This document shows positions 22,134-32,945 of a stretch of DNA of 64,000 nucleotides, one piece after another. Every line of letters starts with the position of its first letter. The stretch's first letter is position 1. A program made the translations under genes and the position numbers. The stretch is from Gerris lacustris (taxonomy: Eukaryota; Arthropoda; Insecta; Hemiptera; Gerridae). Below the pieces are notes generated by a model. The model did no database searches, was not told where the DNA came from, and saw only the letters and a list, made by a program, of their open reading frames with translations. The DNA is taken from positions 11,781,930 to 11,845,929 of the forward strand of contig OX578276.1 in assembly GCA_951217055.1 (NCBI GenBank), read 5' to 3'.

Positions 22134-23444
22134 AATTATTCTACTTCCTGTAAAGTAAATGGTCCTTCCACTAGAGTTAGAAGCAAATTATTGCTATGGT
22201 ATTAGACAGATTAAATATCTTAACTCAGGGCCGGATATTCAATTTTCTGCCCCCCCCCCCCCGCGAAAAACTCCAATGGGCCCCCAACCTACCCAGTTTG
22301 TCAACTTCTTGATTGTTTAACTATTTCATGTTCCCGTCGTGTAGTGGGAAAGTGTGACTTAGTTTCATCTCTGTGTAAGGATATTTACGTTGACTTTTCT
22401 GATTATTTACCAGTTGGTAAAAGTATTGTAGTAAATTTAGCCTAGTTAAATCTTTCCCGTGAAGTGATGTGTTGACTGTGACGGAATTGTGGCTTGAAGA
22501 GTGCGATCTTCGTATGTGTTACTCCTAAGGAGGAGGAATAACGTACTTCCGGAAAGTAGTGCTGAGGTATAGTTCAGGGAGCATTCTAGAATAGAATTTC
22601 TGTGAAATATGGTACCTATTTAATTTATTAAGAAAGAAAAGGCCTAATCTAATTTACAAAATTCTACTTTATCCTAATAAAAACTATCTTAATTTATAAA
22701 CTAAAAACCATTCATATCCTACAATGTTTTTAATTATCATTTGTTTTACTTAATAATAATTTTATTAACTAGTTTGACTTCAACATATGTTTTTGTTTAT
22801 TTCTTACTTTGATACAGAAATCTATCCATTATTATAATTTTCATAGGTTGTTCGCACCAGGGGGAGGTTATCCTGACCTGGCCACGAAGTTGTAAATGAG
22901 AAAATAATAAAGAATAAAATTTTAAAAATGTTTTGCGGACTGTAGGTTCTATATTTGATGTTTCATGTACATAACAATAAGTAACAACGATTTTAATTAT
23001 TATGGCCGAGTTAAATAAGTGTCTTAGCTGATGGAGAGGTGAGCATGTTGAGTGAGGTTGATGTTTATGTTGGGCATAGCACCAATGTTAAATATATTAT
23101 GGGCAGAGCTCCTAAGCTGGATGCCAGCAATAAAATAATAATAATGCACCTGGATACCAGGTAACTGGCCGAAACGCAAACTTGCCTCCTCCTTTAATTT
23201 ACAAAACACTTAAGTCATAGGCTTCTGCTCGAAAGCAGCTGGGGTACTTAAAACCTTCTGGAAGTGCTTTTTGTGCAGCTAGGATAAGAGTGTATAATAG
23301 GACAAGGAGTAATATTTTAAGGATTCTATTTAATGAAGAAGTCTGACAGGTTTAGAAAATGGAATTTCTTACAGGTCAAAACATAGGAATAATATTTTAG
23401 GATAAAATAATATGGTGTAAATAAAATCATATGGCTTGTTACAG
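22134..23444. other. Intron sequence of the Harbinger gene; C13 tract at 22250-22262
   Basis: No coding signal. CAGGGCCGGATATTC at 22225 looks like a hAT end but no partner is found. GT-AG context on either side is consistent with intron 1. Confidence 0.4.
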
Positions 23445-23794
23445 GTTCTTGGCTTCAGGTGATTCTATGGTTTCCCTATCCTATGCTTTTAGGGTAGGGA
23501 AATCTACAGCATCGGGAGTCATACGAGAAACCTGCTCAGCGCTTTGGCAGGTACCTACTTAAATTACTTTTTTTCTTCCTTTTTTACTTTGAAGTTTATC
23601 ATTTATATGGGTATGCCAGTTGTGCACTTATACGTATCTGCAATTTAACATTTAATTATTATTACTTATAGGTACTTGTGGACAGATTTTTGCCGAATTC
23701 TACAGACTGGAAACAATCTGCCGTCGAATTCAATAGACTGTGGCAATTCCCTCATTGTGTTGGAGCCATTGATGGAAAGCATGTGGTGTGTCAG

Positions 23795-25531
23795 GTAATT
23801 TTAAGCAGTATCGACTGTTCAAGCCACTTGATTTTATTCAATAAATAATAATTTAATATTTTGTTTAATCTGAAACCCCTTTTTATTTTGTTTTCAAGGA
23901 GTAATTTTAATTTTATTTATTTGTTAAAGAAGGTCAGATAAGATAGGGTTTATCTTTTGGACTTTGTTTACATTCTCTAACTCTCATAGTTAAAAGACTC
24001 TGTTTATTTTTATTTTTCTTACCTAGGCCTTTCTTTTGTTTTTCTTATCTTTAGTAAATATATGTAGGCAATGTTTTTATCTGCAGTGCAGTTCAGTTTT
24101 AACCTCCAAAGTGTTAAGGTCAGTGATCCTTGCACTTTTGGATCCTCAGTAGTTCAGTTTATTTTAATGAGTGCACTTCAGTATTATTCATTCATCAGAA
24201 TTTGTGGAGCCACCCTCTGACACTTAAATTACATTGGATGCAGAATGCTTCAGCTATAGGACATCTTCTCCCTAGTCTTCTTTCTTTGTTCAGCTCATCA
24301 GCTGGGTGAGATCTTCCATAATTTTGCAGCCTACTAATTACAGTTCATTTCTACTAAATCTAAACTACAAGACATTTCCTTATAATATATATTACCTCAA
24401 ACTTTGTAATTTCAAGCTTAGTTAATTCTTTCACAGGCCTACATATATTTCTATTCCGTTTTTAATTTAAAGGACTTTATTTGTTTTAATTATGGTTTTA
24501 TAAAAGATCTTTCAGTTTATGGTTAAATGTTTTATCATTTCATTTAATCGAACTATAATTATATTTTCATTGTTTTTATTTGTTTAGAAATAAACCTTAC
24601 TTTTCTTGTGTACCAATTTCTTTCTTTTTTTGTATTCTGATCAAGGTCCTAACCCTAGGTCCCATTAGTTACAAACATCGACTTTTGATTTAAGTTACTA
24701 GTTAAATCTCTGCTAAGGGGTGAATGGTTGAAACGAAAAGTCCTATCACCAGTATTCATCAATTATTTTGTCAGCCAGTCAGATAGAGCCAGATGTGGAA
24801 GCAAAAAGTGTGGAAGATATTTTGGTGGTATTTGTATGCAGGTAATCGCCAGTATAATTAAATTATTGAATGTGGTTAGTGATATCTTCATTTCAGAGAT
24901 GTGGGCTTTAAAAAGTTTGTGTTATTGTCTCACGTTAACTGATGTAAAAATTAACCAATTTGAACGAAATTCAACACACACGTGCATCTCAGCATTTGTT
25001 TCAACTATATAGTTATTATTTGTTTATTATAATTTGTATGTTTTTGGACAACTAAACAAAAAGTTTTTATTCTACATGACGTTGTACATAGTTTTAAAGG
25101 TCTTTAAGAAGAAAAGAGTAGGTAACTATAATATAAAATTTTTATATTTGCAGTCATTTTGAAAATAAATATGGCCAAAATGAGGGTGTTGAAAAAAATT
25201 AAACTTTTATGGCATGTTTCATATCATTTTTAAACTCTTCATGAGTAGAGAGATAAAATGAAGTTATTACTTTCAAAATGGCTGCCACAAATGACCAAAC
25301 ACAAAAATGAAAGGTTTTTAAGTCATATGTTATGTTGCAAATCAAGTTCAAGGTTTTGTCAATGCGTTCCTCCTAAATTTGAATTTCTTATAAGGGTGGC
25401 ATAGATGGTTGGAAAGATCCCCTGACAGGCAATTTCTTGATTGGTCATTAGGGCTACCAACAATTTAAAACTTTTCCACAGCAATGCTCATTTACATCTG
25501 TAATAAACTATGTTTAATGATATGTTTTCAG
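23795..25531. other. Intron 3 of the Harbinger gene
   Basis: AT-rich sequence between the GTAATT donor and TTTTCAG acceptor of exons 3 and 4. A 94-codon frame at 24728-25012 has no recognisable motif. At 1.7 kb the intron is long and may hold a decayed insert. Confidence 0.5.
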
Positions 25532-25863
25532 GCTTTTCCACATTCTGGCTCCACATACTTCAACTACAAGGGTAGCCACAGCATTGTTTTGATGGCAGTT
25601 TGTGATGCTGAGTATTCCTTCCTTGCTGTGGACATTGGAGGTGAGGGTCGCCTCAGTGATGGAGGGATATTTAGAAATTCTAGTCTGGGAAGGAGGCTCT
25701 ACTCTGGCAACATGGACCTCCCGGAGCCTGAACTCATTGGAGCTTCTCTAGTTCCCTTTTTTTTGGAGGGAGATGAGGCCTTCCCTCTAACCAAATTTAT
25801 GATGCGGCCATACAGTGGTAGGGCTGGACCACTGTCTACTGAAAAAACAGCCTTCAATTACAG
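25532..25863 (+). pseudogene. Harbinger exon 4 (catalytic core)
   Basis: Bounded by TTTTCAG before and GTGACA after. It encodes SGSTYFNYKGSHSIVLMAV, the VDIGGEGRLSDGG block with the second catalytic Asp, and KFMMRPYSG near the end, with the phase continuing exactly into exon 5 (FNY-R-LSR). It has no internal stop. This is the best-preserved piece of the gene. Confidence 0.85.
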
Positions 25864-26458
25864 GTGACATTGGATCTTTAAGTTTTTCACTCAATCAATT
25901 CTCCTTAAAATGGGTTCTGATCCATTTAAGCAAACCAGTGAAACAAGATAATTCAAGAATTTTTTAAAATAATACACTCTGGCTGTCTAGTATGAATAAA
26001 GCATAATTGATTTTACTTTTACACCACTAGTGAACATATCCAAATTTGTTATTGTTAGACTAAATTGTAACACATGTTTCAGATTGTCTCGGGCCAGAAG
26101 GTGCATTGAAAATCCCTTCGGTATTTTGAGTGCTAGGTGGAGGATCTACAGAAGGCCGATCCTTGCCAGCCGTGAAACTGTTTAGGCCGTTGTGAAGGCC
26201 ACTGTTGTGCTTCACAACTTCATAAAGAAGAAGGAGGCTGCGAGTGGACAGGGTAGGTATGTCTCCAGTTCTCTAATCGACAGAGAAACTGCTTCTGGTG
26301 CAGTCATCTCTGGAGATTGGAGACTGGAGCATGCCTATGCCTTCCAGGATCTAGGGAGGCTAGGAAATCTCAATAGCACTCGCTATGCTAGTGGTATTAG
26401 GGATTTCCTAGCCAACCACCTCATCACAGACTACGTGCTATCGTGGCAACCACAATAA

Positions 26459-26818
26459 CTTGTAGTAAATACAGGGTCCGTCAGGGGAAACACATGGTTC
26501 TTGTTTTTTCTACCCCTATAAGTTAAGGGTGTCAACAAAGCCCTTTTTATTTGTGATAGTTTCATAAATTCACATAACAGCAGGTAGTGGTGCGTGGAGA
26601 ATCCTAGAAGTTTACAGAGCACTTAAGTAACTAGTGTGGAGGTGTGATTCATTGGACCCTTTTTTGAGGAAACCAAAAAAATTTCACAAGGAGCTAATAA
26701 TGTTTTTAATTTGTCATAGTGTAAGCTTTCTTTTGGTTTAAATATATATTTCTTAAACCTAATACTTACTTAGTAATGAATAATTGAAAACCATGCATTT
26801 CCTCTAACGGGCCCTGCA
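26459..26818. other. Downstream of Harbinger pseudogene, no gene
   Basis: Sequence after the transposase stop with no coding signal. It should include the 3' untranslated part and perhaps the right end of the transposon, but no inverted repeat partner was found. Confidence 0.35.
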
Positions 26819-27153
26819 GATATGCTGCTGGTAGTTACTCTAAGCTGGTTGCTGAGTGCCAAAGCTATCTCAACACTCTTGGTCAACTTAACAAGGTACA
26901 ACTCTAAGTTAGTTGCTGAGTGCCAAAGCGATCTCAACAATCTTGGTCAACTTAACAAGGTACAACTCTAAGTTGGTTGCTGAGTGCCAAAGCTATCTCA
27001 ACAATCTTGGTCAACTTAACAAGGTACAACTCTAAGTTGGTTGCTGAGTGCCAAAGCTATCTCAACACTCTTGGTCAACTTAGCAAGGTACAACTTATAT
27101 GGGTTCTTGAACATTGTGGAATTGAGGGAAATGAGACAGTTGACCAAAGAAAC
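26819..27153 (+). repeat. 64-bp tandem repeat made from a LINE RNase H fragment
   Basis: Four units of about 64 bp (period measured at 26891, 26955, 27019 and 27083), differing at a few bases. Read in one frame, a unit encodes SKLVAECQSYLNTLGQLNK, and the last unit continues into WVLEHCGIEGNETVD, the RNase H C-terminal block (usual form WVPGHxGIxGNExAD). Because 64 is not a multiple of three, the array cannot keep the frame. So a coding scrap was amplified as DNA after it was dead. Confidence 0.8.
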
Positions 27154-27598
27154 TAAATTTTGAAGTATACCATATATTAAAGGTTTGTCTGGACAGATTC
27201 AAAGAAGTTTTAAAAAATACAATTGCCATGAATTATGTATAGGAACGAAACCAACGAATAAAATTGAAAAATCTTTCTTTAGTAAATTAAAAAACAAGTT
27301 CCCTGACGGTGAAGAAGTTGGTTTTGTGTATTCTATTCCTTGTGGTGATTATGAAAAAATTTATATTGGTGAATCAAGGCAAACATTTAATAATAGATTA
27401 AAACAACACAAATACGATGTAAGCAAGAAAAATGAAAATAGTGCATTATCCATACATGTTAAAAATACAGATCACTCCATTAATTTTGAAAATGCCAAAA
27501 TAATAGATAAAGAAAAAAATAATTTAAAAAGAAAGTACCTGGAAGCTTTCCACATTACAAAAGAAAATGATTCAATGCATTTTAAGACTGATAAATAA
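27154..27598 (+). pseudogene. Penelope-like element, C-terminal GIY-YIG endonuclease
   Basis: An open frame of about 147 codons, entered without its own start, ends at TAA 27596-27598. It contains FVYSIPCGDYEKIYIGES, i.e. the VY...IYIG form of the GIY-YIG motif, then RQTFNNRLKQHK with the conserved Arg, and a KYLEAFHI block with the metal-binding Glu. This is the endonuclease end of Penelope-like retroelements; the reverse transcriptase upstream is missing. The frame is intact, so the domain fold may be preserved. A 3' tail with a hammerhead-like motif follows at about 28069. Confidence 0.85.
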
Positions 27599-28061
27599 CT
27601 TTTTAATAAATTTTACCAAAATATAATTAATGAATGATCATTTTTAAATTACTGTTAAAGATTCTATTGTTTTTGTTGTATGTTATTTTAATTGTTAAGT
27701 TGAATTTATATTTGTTTTATTTTAACCCAAATTATTAATTATGATAAAACAGGTACCATAAGGTACCCTGTTTTAGGGATTTTTTGTTTTTCTCCCTCTC
27801 ATACTTTTATGTTGTTAGTGGTAGTTTGTTAGTGTGACACTGGTGATCTGAGGGTCATTTTAGTAATTTAAATTTCCTTTTACTATTGTTATAAACTATG
27901 TAAAATTTAACGCAACATGGCTTTGAGGTTAGTGAAAAGCTATTTTTTTTTTTTTTTTTTTTTTTTTTTGTAAAGTGATTAAATTAATTTATTTTTTTAT
28001 AATTATTATTGTTTTATACATGCGAGTTATAACTTTATTAATGTAAAACATTTTTATTTTA
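27599..28061 (+). other. 3' tail of the Penelope-like element
   Basis: AT-rich non-coding tail with an inverted repeat AAAACAGGTACC / GGTACCCTGTTTT (27748-27774) and a long T run (27942-27969). It runs from the GIY-YIG stop to the hammerhead-like motif. Confidence 0.5.
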
Positions 28062-28100
28062 TTTAGGTCTGATGATGCCCGAAAGGGGCAAAATATAACC
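28062..28100 (+). ncRNA. Hammerhead-ribozyme-like motif of Penelope tail (candidate)
   Basis: CTGATGA (28069-28075) is followed by a perfect 5-bp stem TGCCC-loop-GGGCA and then AAAA. This matches the CUGAUGA-stem II-GAAA core of a hammerhead ribozyme, except that the G of GAAA is A here. Penelope-like elements are known to carry hammerhead motifs in their terminal repeats. The cleavage-site helix III and helix I were not confirmed, so activity is doubtful. Confidence 0.4.
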
Positions 28101-28224
28101 TTTTTTTAATTAACAAATTGTTAATTTGTACTCACCTTCATGATCCTTAAAACAAATAATCCAAAGTTATCAAAGGACCAAACTTGTAAAATTTTTTCTT
28201 CAACTGGAATAAATCACATGTTTT

Positions 28225-29040
28225 TAATGACAGTAAACAATTTTTTAATATTGTACAATACTTTTTACTTATAAAGGGTGATTAAGTACAGTAATTTTAA
28301 TGAGAACACATTGGTTCAGGTACAATTTTAATATTATACAATCTACTTATACTTTGAAAAATAAAAATCTTATATTAAATTTACATTTTTATAGCATGAT
28401 ATACTTATTGTTCTATAGTTAAATTATTTAAAGTATTGCAATTATTATAGGAACACATTGTTCAGGTATAATTTTAATATCATAAAATCTATTTATACTT
28501 TACAAAATAAACACATTTACTTATTTTGTTGTACGATATACTTATTTTTCTATAGATAAATGATTTTAAGTATTGCAATTATTATAGGAACACATAGGCT
28601 CAAGTACAATTTTAATATTACACAATCTACTTAAACTATAAAAAATAAAAAGCTTATAATATTATATTTATATATTTCTTGTGCTGTGTACTTATGGTTC
28701 TATAGTAAAATGATTTTAAGTATTGCAATTTTTATAGGAACACATTTTTCAGGTACAATTTTATACAATGTACTTATACTTTAAAAAATAAAAAGCTTAT
28801 GTTAAATTTACATTTTTAGAGCATGATATACTTATTGTTCTATAGTTAAATGATTTTAAGTATTGCAATTATTATAGGAACACATTTTTCAGGTACAATT
28901 TTAAATAAAATTGTAATGTATTGGTATATTATAAAATCTATTTATACTTTAAAAAATAAACACATTAAATTTACTTATTTTGTTGTACAATATACTTATT
29001 GTTTTATTGGTAAATGATTTTAATATTGGAAATCCTAGTT
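28225..29040. repeat. Degenerate satellite, period about 137-150 bp, five units
   Basis: Units are marked by AGGAACACAT...TTCAGGTACAATTTT at 28303, 28451, 28588, 28738 and 28878, followed by ACTTATACTTT.AAAATAAA, CTTATTGTTCTATAG and TTTTAAGTATTGCAATTATTAT. Units diverge by substitutions and short deletions. It is AT-rich and non-coding. Confidence 0.85.
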
Positions 29041-29629
29041 TATTTGTTGTTTTTATTTTTACTCTTCACTCACTGATGGTTTGTTTATTTTGAATTATTG
29101 TGTCACTTGACAATTTTTCTATTTATAAAAGACAAAAGAGTTTGTATTTATAATGTTTTAAAAAAGACAAATTACATTTAACGTATATGTATCTAATATA
29201 TTTATGTGTTATGTGTATATTATCCAATAGGTTAAGGGATCCAGAGTTTCAGACAGTTCCTAGTGCAGTAAGTAGGTATATCGATTTTGAGTGAATTCGT
29301 GGAAAAGTTAAAATGTCAAGTTCAAGTGTTAATTATAGAATTCAATCACTAGGGAAAGACAATTATGATACATGGAAAATACAGGCTCAAGCTATCCTAA
29401 TTAAAATAGACTGTGGGGATGTGTTAATGGCGACATTCCCAAGCCAGAGAAAACGGAAGACCAAGAAAAATGGAATGAAGCAGATCTCAATGCCAGGTCA
29501 GATTTAATGGTTATCATTTGTCCCATTGAACTTAAACAAATTAAAAATTGTAAGACTTCCAAAGAAGTGTGGCATACCCTGAAGTAGTGGACCTGCTCGT
29601 AATGCAACTCTGTTGAAAACACGCATACT

Positions 29630-30303
29630 TGTTGTGTGGAAGCTAGGTAATAACTATGTTCACAGATATAAAGATATTTAATGTTCACTTATTTTATAAA
29701 AGAATTAATAATGATTTTAATCTATCAATTTTTAAAAAACAATTCAATCAAAAAATAATTTTACATTGATTGACATTTGTCAATCACTACAAACGCCCCC
29801 ATTTGATAGGATTTGTTTTTCTTAATCTCCATTTGGTGGGAGTTTTTTCTCCAAACCCGAGCCCTTTGAGAATTTTTCAAGATTCAGTCTTTCAACTGGC
29901 TTGGTTAAAATATCTGCGGTCATCTCTCCAGTGCCGATGTACTCTAGCTCAATCAATTTTGATCGAACCAGATCTCTCACATGGTGGTATTTAATTTCAA
30001 TGTGTTTACTTCTTTTATGGTAAACTGGAGTTTTTGCTAAAGATAGAGCACTTTGGCTGTCGCAAAATATTTTGATTGGATTTTTCACAAGATGACTAAA
30101 TCCAATTTCATCTAACAGAAATTTTAGATTCAGAACCTCCCGAGCAGCCTTGCTTAAAGCGACGTACTCTGCTTCCATACTGGAGAGAGAAACTAGTTTC
30201 TGTTTCTTGGATTCCCAAGATATAGCCCCCCCTGCCAGTATGAAAGTGTAAATTAATATCTTTATATCTGTGAACATAGTTATTACCTAGCTTCCACACA
30301 ACA
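29630..30303 (-). mobile_element. Aberrant Copia copy with inverted LTR ends and 5-bp TSD
   Basis: The 674-bp insertion is flanked by ATACT (29625-29629 and 30304-30308), the 5-bp duplication expected of Copia integrase. On the minus strand it runs: 49 bp of LTR end in reverse orientation (30303-30255), then RNase H coding sequence, then a purine tract (AAATGGGGG), then an LTR (about 29790 to 29630). The outer 49 bp at each side are perfect inverse copies, both starting TGTTGTGTGGAAGC. A normal element would have direct LTRs. Both outer ends are the same LTR terminus, as expected if an inverted, autointegrated cDNA was later inserted. Confidence 0.75.
29822..30277 (-). pseudogene. Copia RNase H domain, C-terminal end of pol
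   Basis: The part similar to Copia pol begins around 30245 (AGGAISWESKKQKLVSLSS), then MEAEYVALSKAARE, FCDSQSALSLAKTP, HKRSKHIEIKYHHVRD and TADILTKP, the hallmarks of the Copia RNase H end. The initial residues (MFTDIKIL) come from the inverted LTR piece. It is open to its stop with no visible frameshift. Reverse transcriptase and everything upstream are absent. Confidence 0.85.
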
Positions 30304-30650
30304 ATACTGAGTAAGATGAAGAAAGTGAAACAGTGAGAGATCACTTAAACAAATTTATGGACAATGTGGATAAACTGGCCGAGATGGATATAGAAATAAA
30401 CAATGAACTTCTTAGCATTATGATGCTCTACAGTCTTCCACAGAGTTATGCAAACTTTAGAGTGGCCATTGAGTCCCGAGACCATCTACCTAAGCCCGAA
30501 GATATGAAAATTAAAATAATTGAAGAATCCCAAGCAAGAAATAAAGATAAAGTTAGTACAAGAGAAGATGCGTTTGTTAGTTCAAGCAATAGTCGTAAGT
30601 TTTTTCCTTCCAGGGAAACGTGGCTACGCTGGAACAAGCTTACATAATTA

Positions 30651-31106
30651 CAGGTTAAATAACGTTTAACTTTACTTCTTTGATTAAGTGTGTGGAAGTT
30701 GCATTTAAAATATTTCACGCCACTGGTGCCTACTTCCCATTTGAAAGTAGCTGCTTGTGGCACTTTCTGCAAAGAGCTTTCTTTCGCATTAAAACAAAAT
30801 TTGACAAGGAGTACAATTCTGTGACAGCCATAATGACAATGAATTTGGTATTAAAGTAGTAGAATAAAAAGGTCTTAAAGATATTTATAACCGTAAACTG
30901 ATAATTATGCTTACCTGTGGCAATTGCAAAGCTCAATTGTTCATGAATCGTGCCTGAGTTGTACTTTATTATTTAAGACTTTATTCATTAACTAAATAAT
31001 TCTGTAGAACATATATTTGGTGTTATGCCTAAACAATAATTTGTTTTTATGACAAATTATGCAGTGATTAAATCAGAATTTTGTTATGATTATTAGCTAA
31101 ATAAGA
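30651..31106. other. No gene recognised
   Basis: Between the Copia gag remnant and the DDE transposase remnant. No coding motif is seen on either strand. Confidence 0.35.
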
Positions 31107-31985
31107 TTGTTATCAATTTTATTTTTAAGACACATTATTCATGATTTCCATTTTACTGAGTATAGTCGTCCAACAATAAAAACAGTATTAGCAAAAGCCA
31201 GACGTGATCTAAATTTTACTGGTTGTAAAGAAAGTTTAAGAAAAATAATAAAACCTATAGGCTTCAAATGGGTCAAGGCCGAACATACACATTATTCATG
31301 ATTTCCATTTTACTGACTATAGTCGTCCAACAATAAAAACAGTATTAGCAAAAGCTAGGCCGAACATAATATTAAATTGTTAATGGAGAGACCACATGTT
31401 CAACTTTTGAGAACCAATTATATTAGACAAATTACAAAGTACAGGAAAGAAGGAAGACCAATTGTTTATACTGTCGAAACTTACATTAATGGTAATTATA
31501 CTGTTAACAAAGGCTGGACTGATTCTAGCAATCAAGGACTGAAAACTCCGACTGGTAAAGGAGAAAGAGTGACAATAGTTCACGCAGTGCTCTGGCAGCG
31601 AAGATGGTTTTATAAATAACGCAGTGCTAATTTATAAAATTAAACAAAAAGCAGGCGATTACCACGACAAATTTTGATAATTATAAAAAATGGATAAGAC
31701 AGAAGCTGATACCAAATCTTCCTGAGAGATCAGTGTTAGTTATGGACAATGCTTCCTACTATAATGTTTGTCAGGGGAAAGCACCGACATTAATATTAAA
31801 AAAAAACAGGAAATGAAGGAGTGTTTAGCTCGTACAAAATGTACCCATTTCAGAAGAACGTCTTAAACCTGAACTATACCAACTAATTATACTACATAAA
31901 CAACTTTTTAAAGATTACAAAATCTATGATTTACAAAGAGAACATGGTCATGATGTTCTAAGTCTTAGAACAGTATGACTTAACT
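31107..31985 (+). pseudogene. DDE-superfamily (IS630/Tc1-like) transposase remnant
   Basis: The start region is partly duplicated: about 95 bp beginning ATTATTCATGATTTCC occurs at 31127 and again near 31289. It encodes ARRDLNFTGCKESLRKI. The open part at 31377-31619 has ERPHVQLLRTNYIRQI, then VYTVETYI, where related proteins have YTDETY: the first catalytic Asp is Val here. GKGERVTIVHA follows. After frameshifts, LVMDNASYYN (31738-31767) is the second Asp block, and EHGHDVL comes near the end. The family is frequent in insects and resembles DDE_3-type transposases. It is non-functional. Confidence 0.65.
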
Positions 31986-32258
31986 AGCTCAACATGGGAC
32001 TTCAGGGACCAAACACAACAGCCTTCACAGCCAATGGCAATTTAACTCCTTCAAGGGAAAATTGGTCCTATTTTGTTCCCAAATACGGGAGGAGAATGTA
32101 TCTGTAGTATATTGTATAGGAATTTTAGAAACTACATACGAAAGGAAAGACAATCCCTCAATATTATTAATTTATTTTTTAATTAGCACTTTTATAATGT
32201 AATTGATTGATTGATTTATATATATTTTTTATCTATTATTTCTTTTTCTTTTTCCCAG
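31986..32258. other. Spacer, possible intron before the MADF exon
   Basis: Ends in a long polypyrimidine tract and CCCAG at 32254-32258, a good 3' splice site for the exon that follows. No coding block lies upstream. Confidence 0.4.
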
Positions 32259-32844
32259 AAGATGTAGTAAAAAATAAATGGAGGAATTTAAGGGACGTTT
32301 TCCAAAAGGAGTTAAAAAAAATACGGAAACCCCGTTCTGGAGATGGAGGAAGCCCAACAGATAACAATTATAAAGGTAAATGGGCCTACTTTGAAGACAT
32401 GATGTTCCTGAAAGATGTCCTCCAACCCCGACCTACAGAAAATAACTTTCCTGAAGGAGAAATAGGAAATACCACCGATGTAATCGACACACCCCACGAC
32501 GATATCGAAGATGCCCCTCATCCTTCTCCGGCATCACCGGCAACCCAGTTTAGTAATTTTACTTAAGAACCATTGGCTGAAATATTAAGAGGGTGTGAAA
32601 ATCTACAGAAACTATTTAACTCAATCAGTCTCATAGAGCAGAAACCTGCATTTCAGAGTTTCAACAGAAAATGCTTAAGGTCGAAGAACTGAAAATAGCA
32701 GCATTCAAAGAAAAAAAGACTGAAAAAGAAGACGAAGACATGTTATTCCTCCGATCATTGGCTCCTTATTTCAAGCATATGCATCCTGTACAAAAATTGA
32801 GACTAAAAAGTAAAATTCAAAACTTGGTTGCCGATGAAACATGA
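32259..32844 (+). pseudogene. MADF-BESS domain gene, broken
   Basis: The exon begins after TTTCCCAG. It encodes VVKNKWRNLRDVFQKELKK and KWAYFEDMMFLKDVL, the second half of a MADF (Myb/SANT-like) DNA-binding domain. A Pro/Asp-rich linker follows, with a TAA at 32564-32566. After a frameshift the frame ending at TGA 32842-32844 reads DEDMLFLRSLAPYFKHMHPVQKLRLKS, a textbook BESS motif for protein interaction. The first MADF helix must lie in an upstream exon that I cannot find. MADF-BESS proteins occur as host transcription factors and as partner proteins of PIF/Harbinger elements; either is possible. Confidence 0.75.
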
Positions 32845-32945
32845 ATCATCACAACATGAAATATATACAAGGTACTCATGTGGGCGATTTCTTTGGCCGT
32901 TTAGGAGAAGACGCTCGCACTTCGCCGATCACGTCATCTATCTTC

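Larger units (their letters stand above)
19617..26458 (+). pseudogene. PIF/Harbinger transposase pseudogene, five exons (HARBI1-like)
   Basis: Exons with GT-AG borders and matching phases: 19617-19831, 23445-23550, 23672-23794, 25532-25863, 26083-26458. Exon 1 gives the N-terminal FFRMSPTLFEELL and ERLALTLR. Exon 2 continues FLASGDS and ETCSALWQ. Exon 3 holds the first catalytic Asp (VGAIDGKHV). Exon 4 holds the second (VDIGGEGRLSDGGIF). Exon 5 holds the Glu (ENPFGILSARW) and the C-terminus. All three DDE positions are kept, but exon 1 has an in-frame TAA (in EIF*NFFRM) and exon 5 a TAG (in ETV*AVVKA). Intron 1 carries later insertions. Such transposases work with a MADF/Myb-like partner; a MADF-BESS pseudogene lies 6 kb downstream. 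Confidence 0.85.
29313..30650 (+). pseudogene. Copia gag, split by a second Copia insertion
   Basis: The N-terminal part from ATG 29313 reads SLGKDNYDTWKIQAQAILIK, the start of Copia gag proteins (DUF4219/UBN2 type). After a frameshift it continues as ELKQIKNCKTSKEVWHTLK. It is interrupted at 29629 and resumes at 30309 with VRDHLNKFMDNVDKLAEM and MMLYSLPQSYANFRVAIE, again typical Copia gag. A further frameshift follows near 30600 (GNVATLEQAYIITG in another frame). The zinc knuckle and all of pol are missing. The interrupting element (29630-30303) is flanked by ATACT on both sides. Confidence 0.8.

Noticed and set aside
22225..22262. hAT-like end CAGGGCCGGATATTC followed by C13
   Set aside because: No inverse partner or target duplication found, so no element was called.
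26819..27090. Possible CRISPR-like or regulatory array
   Set aside because: Direct repeats without spacers in a eukaryotic sequence; they encode part of a LINE RNase H domain.
28225..29040. Possible tRNA- or SINE-derived array
   Set aside because: No A/B box pair or cloverleaf could be found in the unit; it is better described as a degenerate satellite.
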